NCBI RefSeq assembly: GCF_900637555.1
Contig: NZ_LR134378.1
Span: forward strand, 1,808,001-1,872,000
Source of the DNA: Lautropia mirabilis
GTDB taxonomy: Bacteria; Pseudomonadota; Gammaproteobacteria; Burkholderiales; Burkholderiaceae_E
DNA: 64,000 bases
Reading direction: 5' to 3'
The translations under genes were made by a program, and so were the position numbers. This document shows positions 1-8,347 of the stretch, in pieces; within the stretch, counting starts at the first letter, position 1, and each line of letters starts with the position of its first letter. The notes under the pieces were generated by a model. It was not told where the DNA came from and ran no database searches. It saw only the letters and a list, made by a program, of their open reading frames with translations.

Positions 1-2
1 AC

Positions 3-1283
3 CAGCTCGACAGCCGCCGTGCCCAAGTCTACATCGAGTCGCTGATCGTCGAGGTCAAGGCCGACACGGTGTCCGAGATGGGCATCCAGTGGCAGTTCGG
101 CACCAGCCGACCCGGCCAGAATTCCGTGGTGGGTGGCACCAACTTCAGCAGCGGCGGCAGCAACATCCTGTCCGTCACGCAGAACCCGGCCGCGCTGGCC
201 GCGGCGGGCGGTCTGAACGTGGGGGTGGTGCGCAATGGCGTGAGCCTCTTCGGTCAGACCTTCCTGAACCTGGGCCTGCTGGCCCGGGCGCTGGAGGCCG
301 AGACGAACAGCAACATCCGCGCCACGCCGAACCTGCTCACGCTCGACAACGAGGAGGCGCGCATCATCATTGGCCAGAACGTGCCCTTCGTCACGGGCCA
401 GTACGCCACCACCAACAACACCCTGTCCAGCCCGTTCCAGACCATCGAGCGCAAGGACGTGGGTACCATGCTGCGCGTGCGGCCGCAGGTCTCCGAAGGC
501 GGCACCGTCAAGATGGAGATCGCCCAGGAGATCTCCGCCGTCGTCGACACCACGCAGTCGGCCGGCATCATCACCAACCGTCGCGCCATCGATTCCAACG
601 TGCTGGTCGACGATGGTCAGATCGTCGTGCTGGGTGGCCTGATCGAGGACACCGTGGAGGGTGGCATCAGCAAGGTGCCGCTGCTGGGCGACATTCCGGG
701 GCTGGGACGTCTGTTCCGCTATGACAACCGCAAGCGCGTCAAGACCAACCTGCTGATCTTCCTGCGTCCGGTGGTGCTGCGCAGCGCCGACCAGGCCTGG
801 GACGTCACGGCCAACCGTTACGACTACATCAACCAGCGCAGTCAGGATGCACGCATGCCCACGCCGTTCGGCATGGTCGACGTGAAGCAGCCCGAGCTGG
901 ATCCGCTGCCGCCGCGGCCGGGTACGCCCAACGCCAGACGCGTGCCGCCGGCGCGCGAGCCGAGCCTGATGCCGGGTGCAGCCGAAGAGGCCAAGAGCCT
1001 GGGCGTGGTGCCGGCCAACTCGCTGCGTGCCCCGCAGCCCGACATGTCCAGCCTGATGAACACGGCGCCGCGTTCCCGCCAGGTCCGTCGTGGCAACGGC
1101 GAGGATGCACGCCGGAGCGTGGCCAACGATGGTCGGCAGCAGCCTGTCCCGGCCGTGCGTACTACCGGCAGCTTCCGTTCGCTGGACGATGCGGTGCGTG
1201 CCCAGCAGCAGGCCGCACGCCCGCAGAATGCCACGCCTGAGCCCGTGCAGCTGCGCAACCAGGTCGAAGTGAACGTAGATTGA
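3..1283 (+). CDS. gspD: Type II secretion system secretin GspD (5' end outside window)
   Basis: This is the C-terminal part of the outer-membrane secretin that forms the exit channel of the type II secretion system. The frame is open from base 3, and the first residues (QLDSRRAQVYIESLIVEV) match the conserved start of the last N-domain of secretins. The secretin core follows, with the motif EEARIIIGQNVPFVTG near the middle and VPLLGDIPGLGRLF close to the end of the barrel. About 150 residues after the core form a Pro/Arg/Gln-rich, low-complexity tail. The tail may be the S-domain bound by a pilotin, but no clear pilotin-binding helix can be recognised. gspE starts 32 bases downstream on the same strand, so the genes are probably one operon. 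The start codon, signal peptide and N0-N2 domains lie upstream of the window. Confidence 0.95.
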   Translation, partial: QLDSRRAQVYIESLIVEVKADTVSEMGIQWQFGTSRPGQNSVVGGTNFSSGGSNILSVTQNPAALAAAGGLNVGVVRNGVSLFGQTFLNLGLLARALEAETNSNIRATPNLLTLDNEEARIIIGQNVPFVTGQYATTNNTLSSPFQTIERKDVGTMLRVRPQVSEGGTVKMEIAQEISAVVDTTQSAGIITNRRAIDSNVLVDDGQIVVLGGLIEDTVEGGISKVPLLGDIPGLGRLFRYDNRKRVKTNLLIFLRPVVLRSADQAWDVTANRYDYINQRSQDARMPTPFGMVDVKQPELDPLPPRPGTPNARRVPPAREPSLMPGAAEEAKSLGVVPANSLRAPQPDMSSLMNTAPRSRQVRRGNGEDARRSVANDGRQQPVPAVRTTGSFRSLDDAVRAQQQAARPQNATPEPVQLRNQVEVNVD

Positions 1284-1315
1284 GATTGATCCAGACATAG
1301 CAGGCGATACGACGA

Positions 1316-2755
1316 ATGGCTTCGGTTTCCCCCGCGCGCTACGTGCCCTATGGTTTTGCTCGTGCCCACCAGATCCTGGTGTCGGCGCTGAGCGATGATG
1401 CGCTGGAGGTCTGGGTGGGTGAGAACACCCCGGCCACCGCGCTGGCCGAGCTGTCGCGCTCGCTGAAATACCGGCTGGTGCCGGTGGTCAAGCCGGCCGA
1501 CGAGCTGAGCAGCGCCATCTCGCGCGCGTACTCGCAGCAGGAGGGATCCGCTGCCTCGGTGGTGGATGAGGTGGGTGGCGACATCGATCTGTCGCGGCTG
1601 ATGCAGGATCTGCCCAAGGTGGAAGACCTGCTGGAGTCCGAGGACGATGCGCCGATCATCCGGATGATCAACGCGCTGCTCACTCAGGCTGCCCGCGACA
1701 ACGCGTCCGACATCCACATCGAGCCCTTCGAGACCTATTCGATGGTGCGCTTCCGGGTGGACGGCACGCTGCGTGACGTGGTGCGGCCCCGCCGCGAACT
1801 GCACGCAGCGCTGGTCTCGCGGATCAAGATCATGGCCAGCCTCGACATTGCCGAGAAGCGCCTGCCGCAGGATGGCCGCATCACGCTGCGCATCGGCGGC
1901 CGTCCCATGGACGTGCGGGTCTCCACGCTGCCCACCGGTCATGGCGAGCGCGCCGTGCTGCGTCTGCTCGACAAGGAAGCGGGGCGGCTGGACCTGGCCC
2001 GGCTGGGCATGAGCCCGGACCTGCTGCGCCGCTTCGACCATCTCATCGCACAGCCGCACGGCATCGTGCTGGTGACGGGCCCCACCGGCTCGGGCAAGAC
2101 CACCACACTGTATGCCGCGCTCTCTCGCCTGGACTCCAAGTCCACCAACATCCTGACGGTGGAAGACCCCATCGAGTACGATCTGGATGGGGTGGGGCAG
2201 ACGCAGGTGAACGCGCGCATCGACATGACGTTTGCCAAGGCGCTGCGCTCCATCCTGCGTCAGGACCCGGACGTGGTGATGATCGGCGAGATCCGCGACG
2301 TGGAGACCGCCCAGATTGCCGTGCAGGCGTCGCTCACCGGCCACCTGGTGCTGGCCACACTGCACACCAACGATTCGGTGTCGGCCGTCACCCGTCTCAT
2401 CGACATGGGCATCGAGCCCTTCCTGCTGTCGTCCAGTCTCATCGGCATCATGGCGCAGCGGCTGGTGCGCAAGCTCTGCCCCAGCTGCCGTACCGAAGAT
2501 ACCGTCACCGGCAAGTGGCGCCCCGTGGGGTGCCTGGCCTGCAACCGCACCGGCTACCAGGGCCGTACCGGCATCTACGAGATCGTCACCGTCGACGACG
2601 AGATGCGCAGCCTGATCCACAAGAGCGCCGGCGAAGGCGAGCTGCGTGCTGCTGCACGCGCCAACGGCTTCCGCTCGATGCGTGAGGACGGCCAGCGCTG
2701 GATCGATGCCGGCATCACCTCGCAGGACGAGGTGGTGCGCGCCACCCGCGACTGA
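1316..2755 (+). CDS. gspE: Type II secretion ATPase GspE
   Basis: This is the cytoplasmic hexameric ATPase that powers pseudopilus assembly in type II secretion. At 479 residues it has normal family length. Visible motifs are the Walker A GPTGSGKTTT at about residues 255-264, the Asp box ILTVEDPIEYDLDGVGQTQV, the Walker B region LRQDPDVVMIGEIRD and the His box LVLATLHTNDS. A zinc-binding CPSC pair near residues 388-391 is followed by CLAC around 405-408; this Cys4 finger is typical of GspE and PilB. It starts with ATG 32 bases after gspD, and gspF follows after 48 bases. PilB is the main alternative, but the gspD-gspE-gspF order favours GspE. Confidence 0.95.
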   Translation: MASVSPARYVPYGFARAHQILVSALSDDALEVWVGENTPATALAELSRSLKYRLVPVVKPADELSSAISRAYSQQEGSAASVVDEVGGDIDLSRLMQDLPKVEDLLESEDDAPIIRMINALLTQAARDNASDIHIEPFETYSMVRFRVDGTLRDVVRPRRELHAALVSRIKIMASLDIAEKRLPQDGRITLRIGGRPMDVRVSTLPTGHGERAVLRLLDKEAGRLDLARLGMSPDLLRRFDHLIAQPHGIVLVTGPTGSGKTTTLYAALSRLDSKSTNILTVEDPIEYDLDGVGQTQVNARIDMTFAKALRSILRQDPDVVMIGEIRDVETAQIAVQASLTGHLVLATLHTNDSVSAVTRLIDMGIEPFLLSSSLIGIMAQRLVRKLCPSCRTEDTVTGKWRPVGCLACNRTGYQGRTGIYEIVTVDDEMRSLIHKSAGEGELRAAARANGFRSMREDGQRWIDAGITSQDEVVRATRD

Positions 2756-2803
2756 GGCCGCCCGTTGCCGATGTCCGTTGTTTCCTCCTTTCGTTGACCG
2801 ACC

Positions 2804-4012
2804 ATGCCAGCCTATCGTTTCCAGGCGGCCGATGCCGCCGGCGTCCTGCACCGGGGCATCGTCGATGCCGATTCCAGCCGCCAGGCACGCGCCATCATCC
2901 GTGAGCGCGGCCAGACCCCCATCGAGGTGGTGGCGCTGTCGGCCGAGCAGAACGCCGGCCATATCAACCTGGGCGGCCGCCTCAAGGATGCCGACCTGGC
3001 GCTGTGCACCCGCCAGCTCTCCAGCCTGCTGACCGCCCGGCTGCCGCTGGAAAAGGCGCTCAACGCCGTGGTGGAGCAGGCCGAATCGGCCCGCGTGCGC
3101 GAGCGCTTTGCCGCCGTGCGCAGCGACGTGGTGAGCGGCCAGACGCTGACCGCCGCCATGGCCAAGTTCCCGCGCGACTTCCCGGACACCTACCGCGCGC
3201 TGATCAGCGCCGGCGAACAGTCCGGTGACCTGGCGCAGGTGATGTCGCGGCTGGCTGCCTACGTCGAGAACCGCACCCAGCTGGTCAGCAAGGTGAAGAT
3301 GGCCTTCACCTACCCGATCATCGTGGCCGTGGTGGCGGTGCTCGTCATCATTGCGCTGCTCACCTACGTGGTGCCGCAGGTCGTGCAGGTCTTCAACCAG
3401 ACCCGCCAGGACCTGCCCCTGCTCACGCTCATCCTGATCCGCACCTCCGACTTCATCCGCAACTGGGGCTGGCTGGTGCTGCTGGGCCTGGGCGGCGCCT
3501 GGGCCGCCTTCCACTATTCGCTCAAGGCGCCCACCGCGCGACTGTCCTTCCACAGCAAGCTGCTGAACATGCCCATGTTCGGCCGGCTCGTCCGCGGCAT
3601 CAACGCCGCGCGCTTTGCCTCCACGCTGGCCATCCTCACCGCCAGCGGCGTGCCGCTCATCCGCGCCCTGGAGGCCGGCGCCGACACGCTCAACAACACC
3701 GCCATGAAGGCCGAAGTGCGCGAGGCCTTAGGCCGCGTGCGCGAGGGCGCACCGCTGGCCCGCGCCCTGGGGGCCGGCAAGACCCTGCCGCCGCTGCTCA
3801 TCCACATGACGGCCAGCGGCGAGGCCACCGGCGAACTGCCTCAGATGCTGGAGCGCGCCGCCGAGACCCTGTCGCAGGAAGTGGAACGTAAAACCTTGAC
3901 AATGACCACCCTGCTGGAGCCTATCCTGATCTTGATTACTGGCGGCATTGTCCTCATGATCGTGTTGGCCGTGCTGCTTCCGATCATCGAGATCAACCAG
4001 CTGGTCAAGTAA
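2804..4012 (+). CDS. gspF: Type II secretion inner-membrane platform protein GspF
   Basis: This is the polytopic inner-membrane protein that couples the GspE motor to pseudopilus assembly. It has 402 residues, two T2SSF domains and hydrophobic segments near residues 170-195, 220-240 and 370-395. The family ending IIEINQLVK is present. The N-terminus MPAYRFQAADAAGVLHRG is typical of GspF. The last 130 bases of the gene are about 97% identical to a second copy at 4918-5047. This 3' end uses noticeably more A/T-ending codons (AAA, TTG, ATT, ACT) than the rest of the gene, which suggests gene conversion with that copy. No gspG follows, although pseudopilin genes usually come next. Confidence 0.95.
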   Translation: MPAYRFQAADAAGVLHRGIVDADSSRQARAIIRERGQTPIEVVALSAEQNAGHINLGGRLKDADLALCTRQLSSLLTARLPLEKALNAVVEQAESARVRERFAAVRSDVVSGQTLTAAMAKFPRDFPDTYRALISAGEQSGDLAQVMSRLAAYVENRTQLVSKVKMAFTYPIIVAVVAVLVIIALLTYVVPQVVQVFNQTRQDLPLLTLILIRTSDFIRNWGWLVLLGLGGAWAAFHYSLKAPTARLSFHSKLLNMPMFGRLVRGINAARFASTLAILTASGVPLIRALEAGADTLNNTAMKAEVREALGRVREGAPLARALGAGKTLPPLLIHMTASGEATGELPQMLERAAETLSQEVERKTLTMTTLLEPILILITGGIVLMIVLAVLLPIIEINQLVK

Positions 4013-4234
4013 GGCGGCGGGCGGCCTCTGCTTCCGGGGGCCTGGCGTCGGCTTCAGGAGGGGCCGACGCACCGGGAATCCCTGCACCTCGCTCCCTGGT
4101 AGCAACGGCTCCTCAAGAAGCTGGCCTGGCCAAGGTGGGTAACGGGCACCGCGCGTCCTGCACCAGCTGTGCCGCGACCAGCAGATTGAAGAGGCTGGTG
4201 CGCTCACCCCTGATGAAAGAGGCGCCAAATGCGG

Positions 4235-4459
4235 CTATCTTTTCAGGAGGAGTACCAGGTATGCGGAAATTGTGCAGACCAGAAAAGACGCAATCTTGCT
4301 GTCGAACAGGAACCCAACTCCTGTGGCAACAGCGATACCCATGACAAGAGCTGTATAAATAACGGAGACGACCAGTGAAGGCCAAGTGTGCACTATCCTG
4401 TATCTGAATATAAAAAGGGGAAAAAAGAAGCCGAAAAATATCCAGAACGGGTGTTGCAT
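4235..4459 (-). CDS. Small membrane protein, unknown
   Basis: This 74-residue frame begins MQHPFWIFFGFFFPLFIFRY and is almost entirely hydrophobic, with two likely membrane segments and a basic LLLKR end. I do not recognise the family. The ATG at 4459 is preceded at a good distance by GGAG (TGTGGAGACGGTC); a GTG at 4471 is also possible. Base composition here is markedly more A/T-rich than in the flanks. The gene lies on the strand opposite to gspF, between gspF and its partial copy, and just downstream of a truncated frame (4518-4740). A small immunity-type protein downstream of a toxin remnant is one possibility, but that is inference from the arrangement only. Confidence 0.5.
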   Translation of the reverse strand: MQHPFWIFFGFFFPLFIFRYRIVHTWPSLVVSVIYTALVMGIAVATGVGFLFDSKIASFLVCTISAYLVLLLKR

Positions 4460-4517
4460 GACCGTCTCCACATGTCATGAAGCAAGTCGCCCGAAATGGG
4501 ACGAGCTTTTGATCAAT

Positions 4518-4740
4518 TTACCACTGTACCCAGCGATATCCGCCCCTGGTTGGCTTGCGGTTAGCATCCACCGCCATCAAGCCTGTGCGGGCAGTCGTGT
4601 CTCCAATAGGGAAGGTCGCCCGGTAGTACACCTGTCGTCCGCCTTGTAGCCCGCGTAGTTCCTCCCAAGTCCAGTTGCCAGCCGCTGTGGTGCGTCGCCT
4701 GTACATGCCCAGGAAGCCGGTTCCTACACGTTGAACACTA
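4518..4740 (-). pseudogene. 3' fragment of an unknown protein
   Basis: This minus-strand frame ends at 4518 and encodes about 70 residues of protein-like sequence (for example GNWTWEELRGLQGGRQVYYR and TGLMAVDANRKP, ending RGGYRWVQW). The same open frame runs on upstream, but there the translation reads as the antisense of the gspF-like copy, so the original 5' part seems to have been replaced. I do not recognise the family. The next frame downstream on the same strand is the small membrane protein at 4235-4459, 59 bases away. The two may once have been co-transcribed. Confidence 0.4.
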
Positions 4741-4760
4741 GCGCAGGTCGGGGCGTGTGA

Positions 4761-5047
4761 GACCCCGGGTGCCCTGCGCGAGGGTGCACCGTAGGCCCGC
4801 GTGTCTGGGGGCCGGCAAGATGTCGCCGGCGCTTGTTCACACCATGGCCAATGGTGAGGCCATCGGCAAGTTGCCGCAAAGGCTGGAGTACGCCTTCGAG
4901 AGACTGTCGCAGGCAGCGGAACGTAAAACCTTGACAATGACCACCCTGCTGGAGCCCATCCTGATCTTGATTACTGGCGGCATTGTCCTCATGATCGTAT
5001 TGGCCGCGCTGCTTCCGATCATCGAGATCAATCAGCTGGTCAAGTAA
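4761..5047 (+). pseudogene. Partial duplicate of the gspF 3' end
   Basis: This is a second copy of roughly the last 290 bases of gspF. The first half (4761-4917) is recognisable but eroded: an in-frame TAG sits where gspF has CTG (in GTAGGCCCGCG), and many residues have changed (GKMSPALVHTMANGEAIGKL against GKTLPPLLIHMTASGEATGE). The second half (4918-5047) differs from gspF 3883-4012 at only four positions and keeps the ending IIEINQLVK and the stop codon. A frame of 96 residues can be read from 4757. It contains one transmembrane segment but lacks most of a platform protein, so a working product is unlikely. Confidence 0.85.
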
Positions 5048-5183
5048 GCGCCGAATGCAGGGCAGGCGGCGCTTTCCATCACCAGGACATGCCGCCATAG
5101 AATGCGTCCCGGGTATCGCCTCATCCCGAGGTGCCCGGAGCCCCACAGGGCAGCGGCTGGGTCCACTCCAGGAGAGGGTATCA

Positions 5184-5510
5184 ATGATGTGGCTGCTGCG
5201 AATCCGCCGACTGTTACGTGCCACTGGCCGCGAGGCCATGATGCTGTGGTACGCATTGCTCAATCCCGCCACGCCGATGGCCATCCGGCTGGGCATCGTG
5301 GCCACGGGGCTCTACCTGTTCTCGCCGCTGGACATCATCCCCGACTTCATGGTGCTGTTCGGCATGGCTGATGACCTGGCCGTGCTGCTGCTCGCCATCC
5401 CCTTCCTGGTCAATCGCCTGCCGGCCCACGTGCAGCAGGAAGCCGCCTGGCGCGCCGACAACTCCTGGCTGGGCCGCTGGCTGCGGCGTGCGGGGACTGC
5501 GACGCGGTAA
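5184..5510 (+). CDS. DUF1232 (YkvA-like) membrane protein
   Basis: This 108-residue protein has the DUF1232 core TGLYLFSPLDIIPDFMVLFG followed by MADDLAVLLLAIPFLVNRLP. These are two hydrophobic helices joined by the conserved Pro-Leu-Asp-x-Ile-Pro-Asp loop. Its molecular role is not established. ATG at 5184 was chosen because GGAGAGGG lies 5 bases upstream. A frame from 5055 would read through the spacer after the gspF remnant and has no ribosome binding site. It is followed closely by the antitoxin remnant on the other strand. Confidence 0.85.
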   Translation: MMWLLRIRRLLRATGREAMMLWYALLNPATPMAIRLGIVATGLYLFSPLDIIPDFMVLFGMADDLAVLLLAIPFLVNRLPAHVQQEAAWRADNSWLGRWLRRAGTATR

Positions 5511-5514
5511 GCGT

Positions 5515-5697
5515 TCAATCATGTCTGGGCTGAAAGGTGCGGATACGCGGTGCAACCTTGTCGTGCAAGGTGCGCACCGTGATCCGCATGTCGTACTTGG
5601 TCTGTAGATTCAGCCAGAAACGCGCCCCATGACCGAGACGCAATGCGGTATCGGTGCTGATGGGGCGTTTGCCATGCACGAGTTCTGCTTTGATCTC
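5515..5697 (-). pseudogene. HigA/VapI-type antitoxin remnant
   Basis: About 60 residues resemble the C-terminal half of HigA-family Xre antitoxins: GKRPISTDTALRLG, then ARFWLNLQTKYDMR. In intact HigA proteins about four more residues usually separate ALRLG from the FWLNLQ motif, and a helix-turn-helix of some 40 residues precedes this part. Both are missing here, and no HigB toxin frame is seen upstream. The open frame extends back to 5784 into the 3' end of the neighbouring ATPase gene, but that part (GGVSVGSIVLLGLLF) is not antitoxin-like. It is probably the leftover of a decayed toxin-antitoxin pair. Confidence 0.65.
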
Positions 5698-5738
5698 AAA
5701 AGGGAAAGGGAAGAGAAGTCCAAGCAGGACGATTGATC

Positions 5739-6959
5739 CTACAGATACTCCACCGGCAATGACAGCAGGTCGTCGGCCAGCCACAGCTTCTGGGGGTACT
5801 GGTCGATGATCGTGCCGCGTGCCACAGTGATGTCGGCAGCGGGCAGGTGAGTGTGCAGCACCTGGAAGGCGCTACCCATGCGCCTGTCGGGCTTGGCGCT
5901 GGTCTTGATCTCGATGGGGTAGAGCGTTCGGCCGTGCTCGATCAGTAGGTCGATTTCCTTCTGTGAGGTGTCCCGATAGAAATACAGCGGCGGCACTGTG
6001 CCCCGGTTCTGGAAGGACTTGATGATCTCGCTGACCACGAAGGTCTCAAAGAACTGGCCGCTGCGTGCACCCAGCCGGATGGTGTCGGGCGTGAGCCACT
6101 TGGTCAGCCAGGCCATCAGTCCGGTATCCCGCATGTAGAGCTTGGGTGTCTTGATGGCGCGCTTCAGGTGGCTGTTGTGGTAGGGCGGCAGCAGGTGGAT
6201 GATGCCCGAAGCCTGCAGCACGGCCATCCAGCGCTTTGCGGTGTCCATGGAGATGCCGGCATCCTGGGCCACGCTGCTGTAATTGAGCAGTTCTGCACTG
6301 CGTGCCGCCACGGCCACCATGAAGCGTGTGAAATCCGACGTGCTGCCGATGTTGGCCAGTTGGCGCACGTCGCGCTCGATGTAGGTGGCCACGTAGGATG
6401 CGTAATAGACATCCCAGTTCACCGTCTGCTGGTACAGGCGTGGCATGTAGCCACGATGGATGGTCTCCCAGATGTCCGGACAGGGCTTCAGACTGGCTTC
6501 GCGCTTCTGCAGGTAGTCGTCAGTGGGAATGAAACTGTCCGTGAGCGTCACACCATGGATTTCCCGCAGCGACAGACCCGACAGATTCAGCACGGCGATA
6601 CGGCCTGCCAGGCTCTCGCTCACGTTCTGCATGAGCCCGAAGGCCTGTGAGCCGGACAGCAGGTAACGGCCGTTCTCCTGCCGGCGATCGATTTCAAGCT
6701 TCAGAAGCGGAAACAGCGACGGTACGTGCTGCACCTCGTCCAGGATCAGGCGGTCGGGGTGGTTGCGCAGGAAAAGGGCGGGGTCGTCATCCGCCTGCTG
6801 GCGTAGCAGCGGATCGTCGAAGCTGACGTAGTGATGGTCAGGGGCCACGTGCTTCAGCAGGGTGGACTTGCCCACCTGGCGTGGCCCCGTGACCAGGAGG
6901 GCCGGAAACTGCGTCTGCAGCTCGGTCAGCAGCGGCTGCATCTGGCGGTCGATGTACAT
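5739..6959 (-). CDS. AAA ATPase with DUF4143 C-terminal domain
   Basis: This 406-residue protein has the AAA_14 ATPase module at the N-terminus (Walker A GPRQVGKSTLLK near residues 25-36, and Walker B LILDEVQH) and the nuclease-fold-like DUF4143 domain at the C-terminus (REIDLLIEHGRTLYPIEIKT). The motif E-x-D...E-I-K resembles the active site of restriction-endonuclease-like folds. The family is widespread and mobile, and its function is not settled. ATG at 6959 is preceded by GGAGGCACAGC; a longer frame from 6986 has no better site. A 33-base perfect palindrome lies 49 bases upstream of the start and may be its operator. The antitoxin remnant lies directly downstream. Confidence 0.9.
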   Translation of the reverse strand: MYIDRQMQPLLTELQTQFPALLVTGPRQVGKSTLLKHVAPDHHYVSFDDPLLRQQADDDPALFLRNHPDRLILDEVQHVPSLFPLLKLEIDRRQENGRYLLSGSQAFGLMQNVSESLAGRIAVLNLSGLSLREIHGVTLTDSFIPTDDYLQKREASLKPCPDIWETIHRGYMPRLYQQTVNWDVYYASYVATYIERDVRQLANIGSTSDFTRFMVAVAARSAELLNYSSVAQDAGISMDTAKRWMAVLQASGIIHLLPPYHNSHLKRAIKTPKLYMRDTGLMAWLTKWLTPDTIRLGARSGQFFETFVVSEIIKSFQNRGTVPPLYFYRDTSQKEIDLLIEHGRTLYPIEIKTSAKPDRRMGSAFQVLHTHLPAADITVARGTIIDQYPQKLWLADDLLSLPVEYL

Positions 6960-7007
6960 GCTGTGCCTCCATGCGCGAATGGCCACTTTGGGTTCGCTGA
7001 GGAAGTA

Positions 7008-7040
7008 TGTTCAATTCACGATTCTATCGTGAATTGAACA
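7008..7040. promoter_or_regulatory. Perfect 15-bp inverted repeat upstream of the DUF4143 ATPase
   Basis: The arms TGTTCAATTCACGAT (7008-7022) and ATCGTGAATTGAACA (7026-7040) are exactly complementary and separated by TCT. The stretch is A/T-rich in a G/C-rich background. No T-tract follows on either strand, which argues against a simple terminator. The position just upstream of the ATPase gene suggests an operator or other protein-binding site. Confidence 0.6.
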
Positions 7041-7132
7041 GGGTTAGCATGAACGCCGTGCAACGCGCTTCGAGGGAGGTCTCTGTGAAGTTCTGCACAA
7101 CCCGCCCTAATCGGGAGGGGCCAGGCCGGCCA

Positions 7133-8209
7133 TCAAGGCAACCGATAAAGCCAGGCCTCAGTGCCAAACTTGGCGCACACCAGCGCCTCGGCGGCCGCGC
7201 GTTCCTCGCGCGTGATGTGGCCTGGCTGGCCGCCATGCAGCTGCACGAAGGTGTCCTTCATCCGTTCGATGATGGCCTCGCGTGGCAGGCCGGTCTGGCT
7301 GCGTAGCGGGTCCACGCGCTTGGCGGCGCTGGTGGTGCCCTTGTCGCTCAGCTTCTCGCGGCCGATGCGCAGCACCTGCAGCATTTTGTCGGCGTCCATG
7401 TCATAGGCCATGGTGACGTGGTGCAGCACCGTCTGGCTGCAGTCGCGCGGCACGTTGGCAAAGCGCTTCTGGGCTGCGCCGCCGATCTTGCCCCTGTCGC
7501 TGCTGATGTCGTTGAGTGGCTTGTAGAAGGCAGCCACGCCCAGCGACTGCAATGCCTTCAGCACCCAGTCGTCCAGGAAGGCGTAGGAATCGGCCAGGCT
7601 CATGTCGGCCACCAGTGTGCCGGGCGCGTACAGTGAATAGGTGATGATGCTGCTGCCTTCGATGAACATGGCACCACCACCGGTGATGCGGCGCGTCAGC
7701 GTCACGCCCAGCCGCCGGGCTGCCTCCAGGTCCACTTCATTGCGCACCGACTGGAACACGCCCAGAACCACGGCCGTGGTGTCCCATTCCCAGATGCGCA
7801 GCGTGGGTGGCCGTCGGCCGGCAGCTACTTCCAGGCTCAGCACCTCGTCCAGTGCCGCGTGCATGGCGGGCGAGACGGCCGGTTCGTGGATGATCTGCCA
7901 TTCGAAGTCCCGCCAGGTGGTGGCCAGCCCCAATGCGCGGCGCACCGCGATGGCCACGGCCTCGGGGCTGAAGCCGAACAGCATGGCATCCGACGGCAGG
8001 GCAGCGCCGATGGCGGCAGCAAGCTGCGCCGTGTCAGCCGTGATGGGCTGGCCTTCCAGCGCCTGCCGGATGTCGTCCAGCGCGCTGTCGGGTTCCAGGA
8101 AGAAGTCGCCTGCCACCTGCACGTGGGTCAGTCTGCCATCGTGTTCATGCAGGTCCACCACCACCAGCTTGCCGCCGGGGACCTTGTACTCACCGTGCCT
8201 CGTGCTCAT
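7133..8209 (-). CDS. lplA: Lipoate-protein ligase A with N-terminal accessory domain
   Basis: This enzyme probably activates lipoate with ATP and attaches it to the lipoyl domains of 2-oxoacid dehydrogenases or GcvH. Residues 1-95 look like the LplB/C-terminal accessory domain (GGKLVVVDL, DFFLEP, ALEG). Residues 105-358 form the BPL/LPL catalytic domain with RRITGGGAMF at 173-182 and the lysine motif GKIGGAAQKR near 240-249. In E. coli LplA the accessory domain is at the other end of the chain, so the order here is reversed. ATG at 8209 has AGGAG 6 bases upstream. The upstream region (8228-8262) holds TATCAT as a plausible -10 box. Confidence 0.85.
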   Translation of the reverse strand: MSTRHGEYKVPGGKLVVVDLHEHDGRLTHVQVAGDFFLEPDSALDDIRQALEGQPITADTAQLAAAIGAALPSDAMLFGFSPEAVAIAVRRALGLATTWRDFEWQIIHEPAVSPAMHAALDEVLSLEVAAGRRPPTLRIWEWDTTAVVLGVFQSVRNEVDLEAARRLGVTLTRRITGGGAMFIEGSSIITYSLYAPGTLVADMSLADSYAFLDDWVLKALQSLGVAAFYKPLNDISSDRGKIGGAAQKRFANVPRDCSQTVLHHVTMAYDMDADKMLQVLRIGREKLSDKGTTSAAKRVDPLRSQTGLPREAIIERMKDTFVQLHGGQPGHITREERAAAEALVCAKFGTEAWLYRLP

Positions 8210-8347
8210 CGGACGCTCCTTCGGAATGAGGGGTTATGATAGCGAACGAGAACTATTTATAGATTGGATCAGCAAGAACTCTGCATGCCTCCCGATTCCC
8301 GAAAGGCAGGCCGGCCCCCACGATTGAGGGGCGCGGCCCGAGAGCCA

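Noticed and set aside
842-3553. 903-codon open frame on the minus strand opposite gspD, gspE and gspF
   Set aside because: It is His/Gln/Arg/Gly-rich with no domain-like pattern and lies wholly antisense to three well-supported genes. Long antisense frames are expected at this G/C content.
7008-7040. Palindrome as a transcription terminator for lplA
   Set aside because: lplA on the minus strand ends at 7133 and the stem has no T-tract. It is A/T-rich and closer to the ATPase start, so an operator is more likely.
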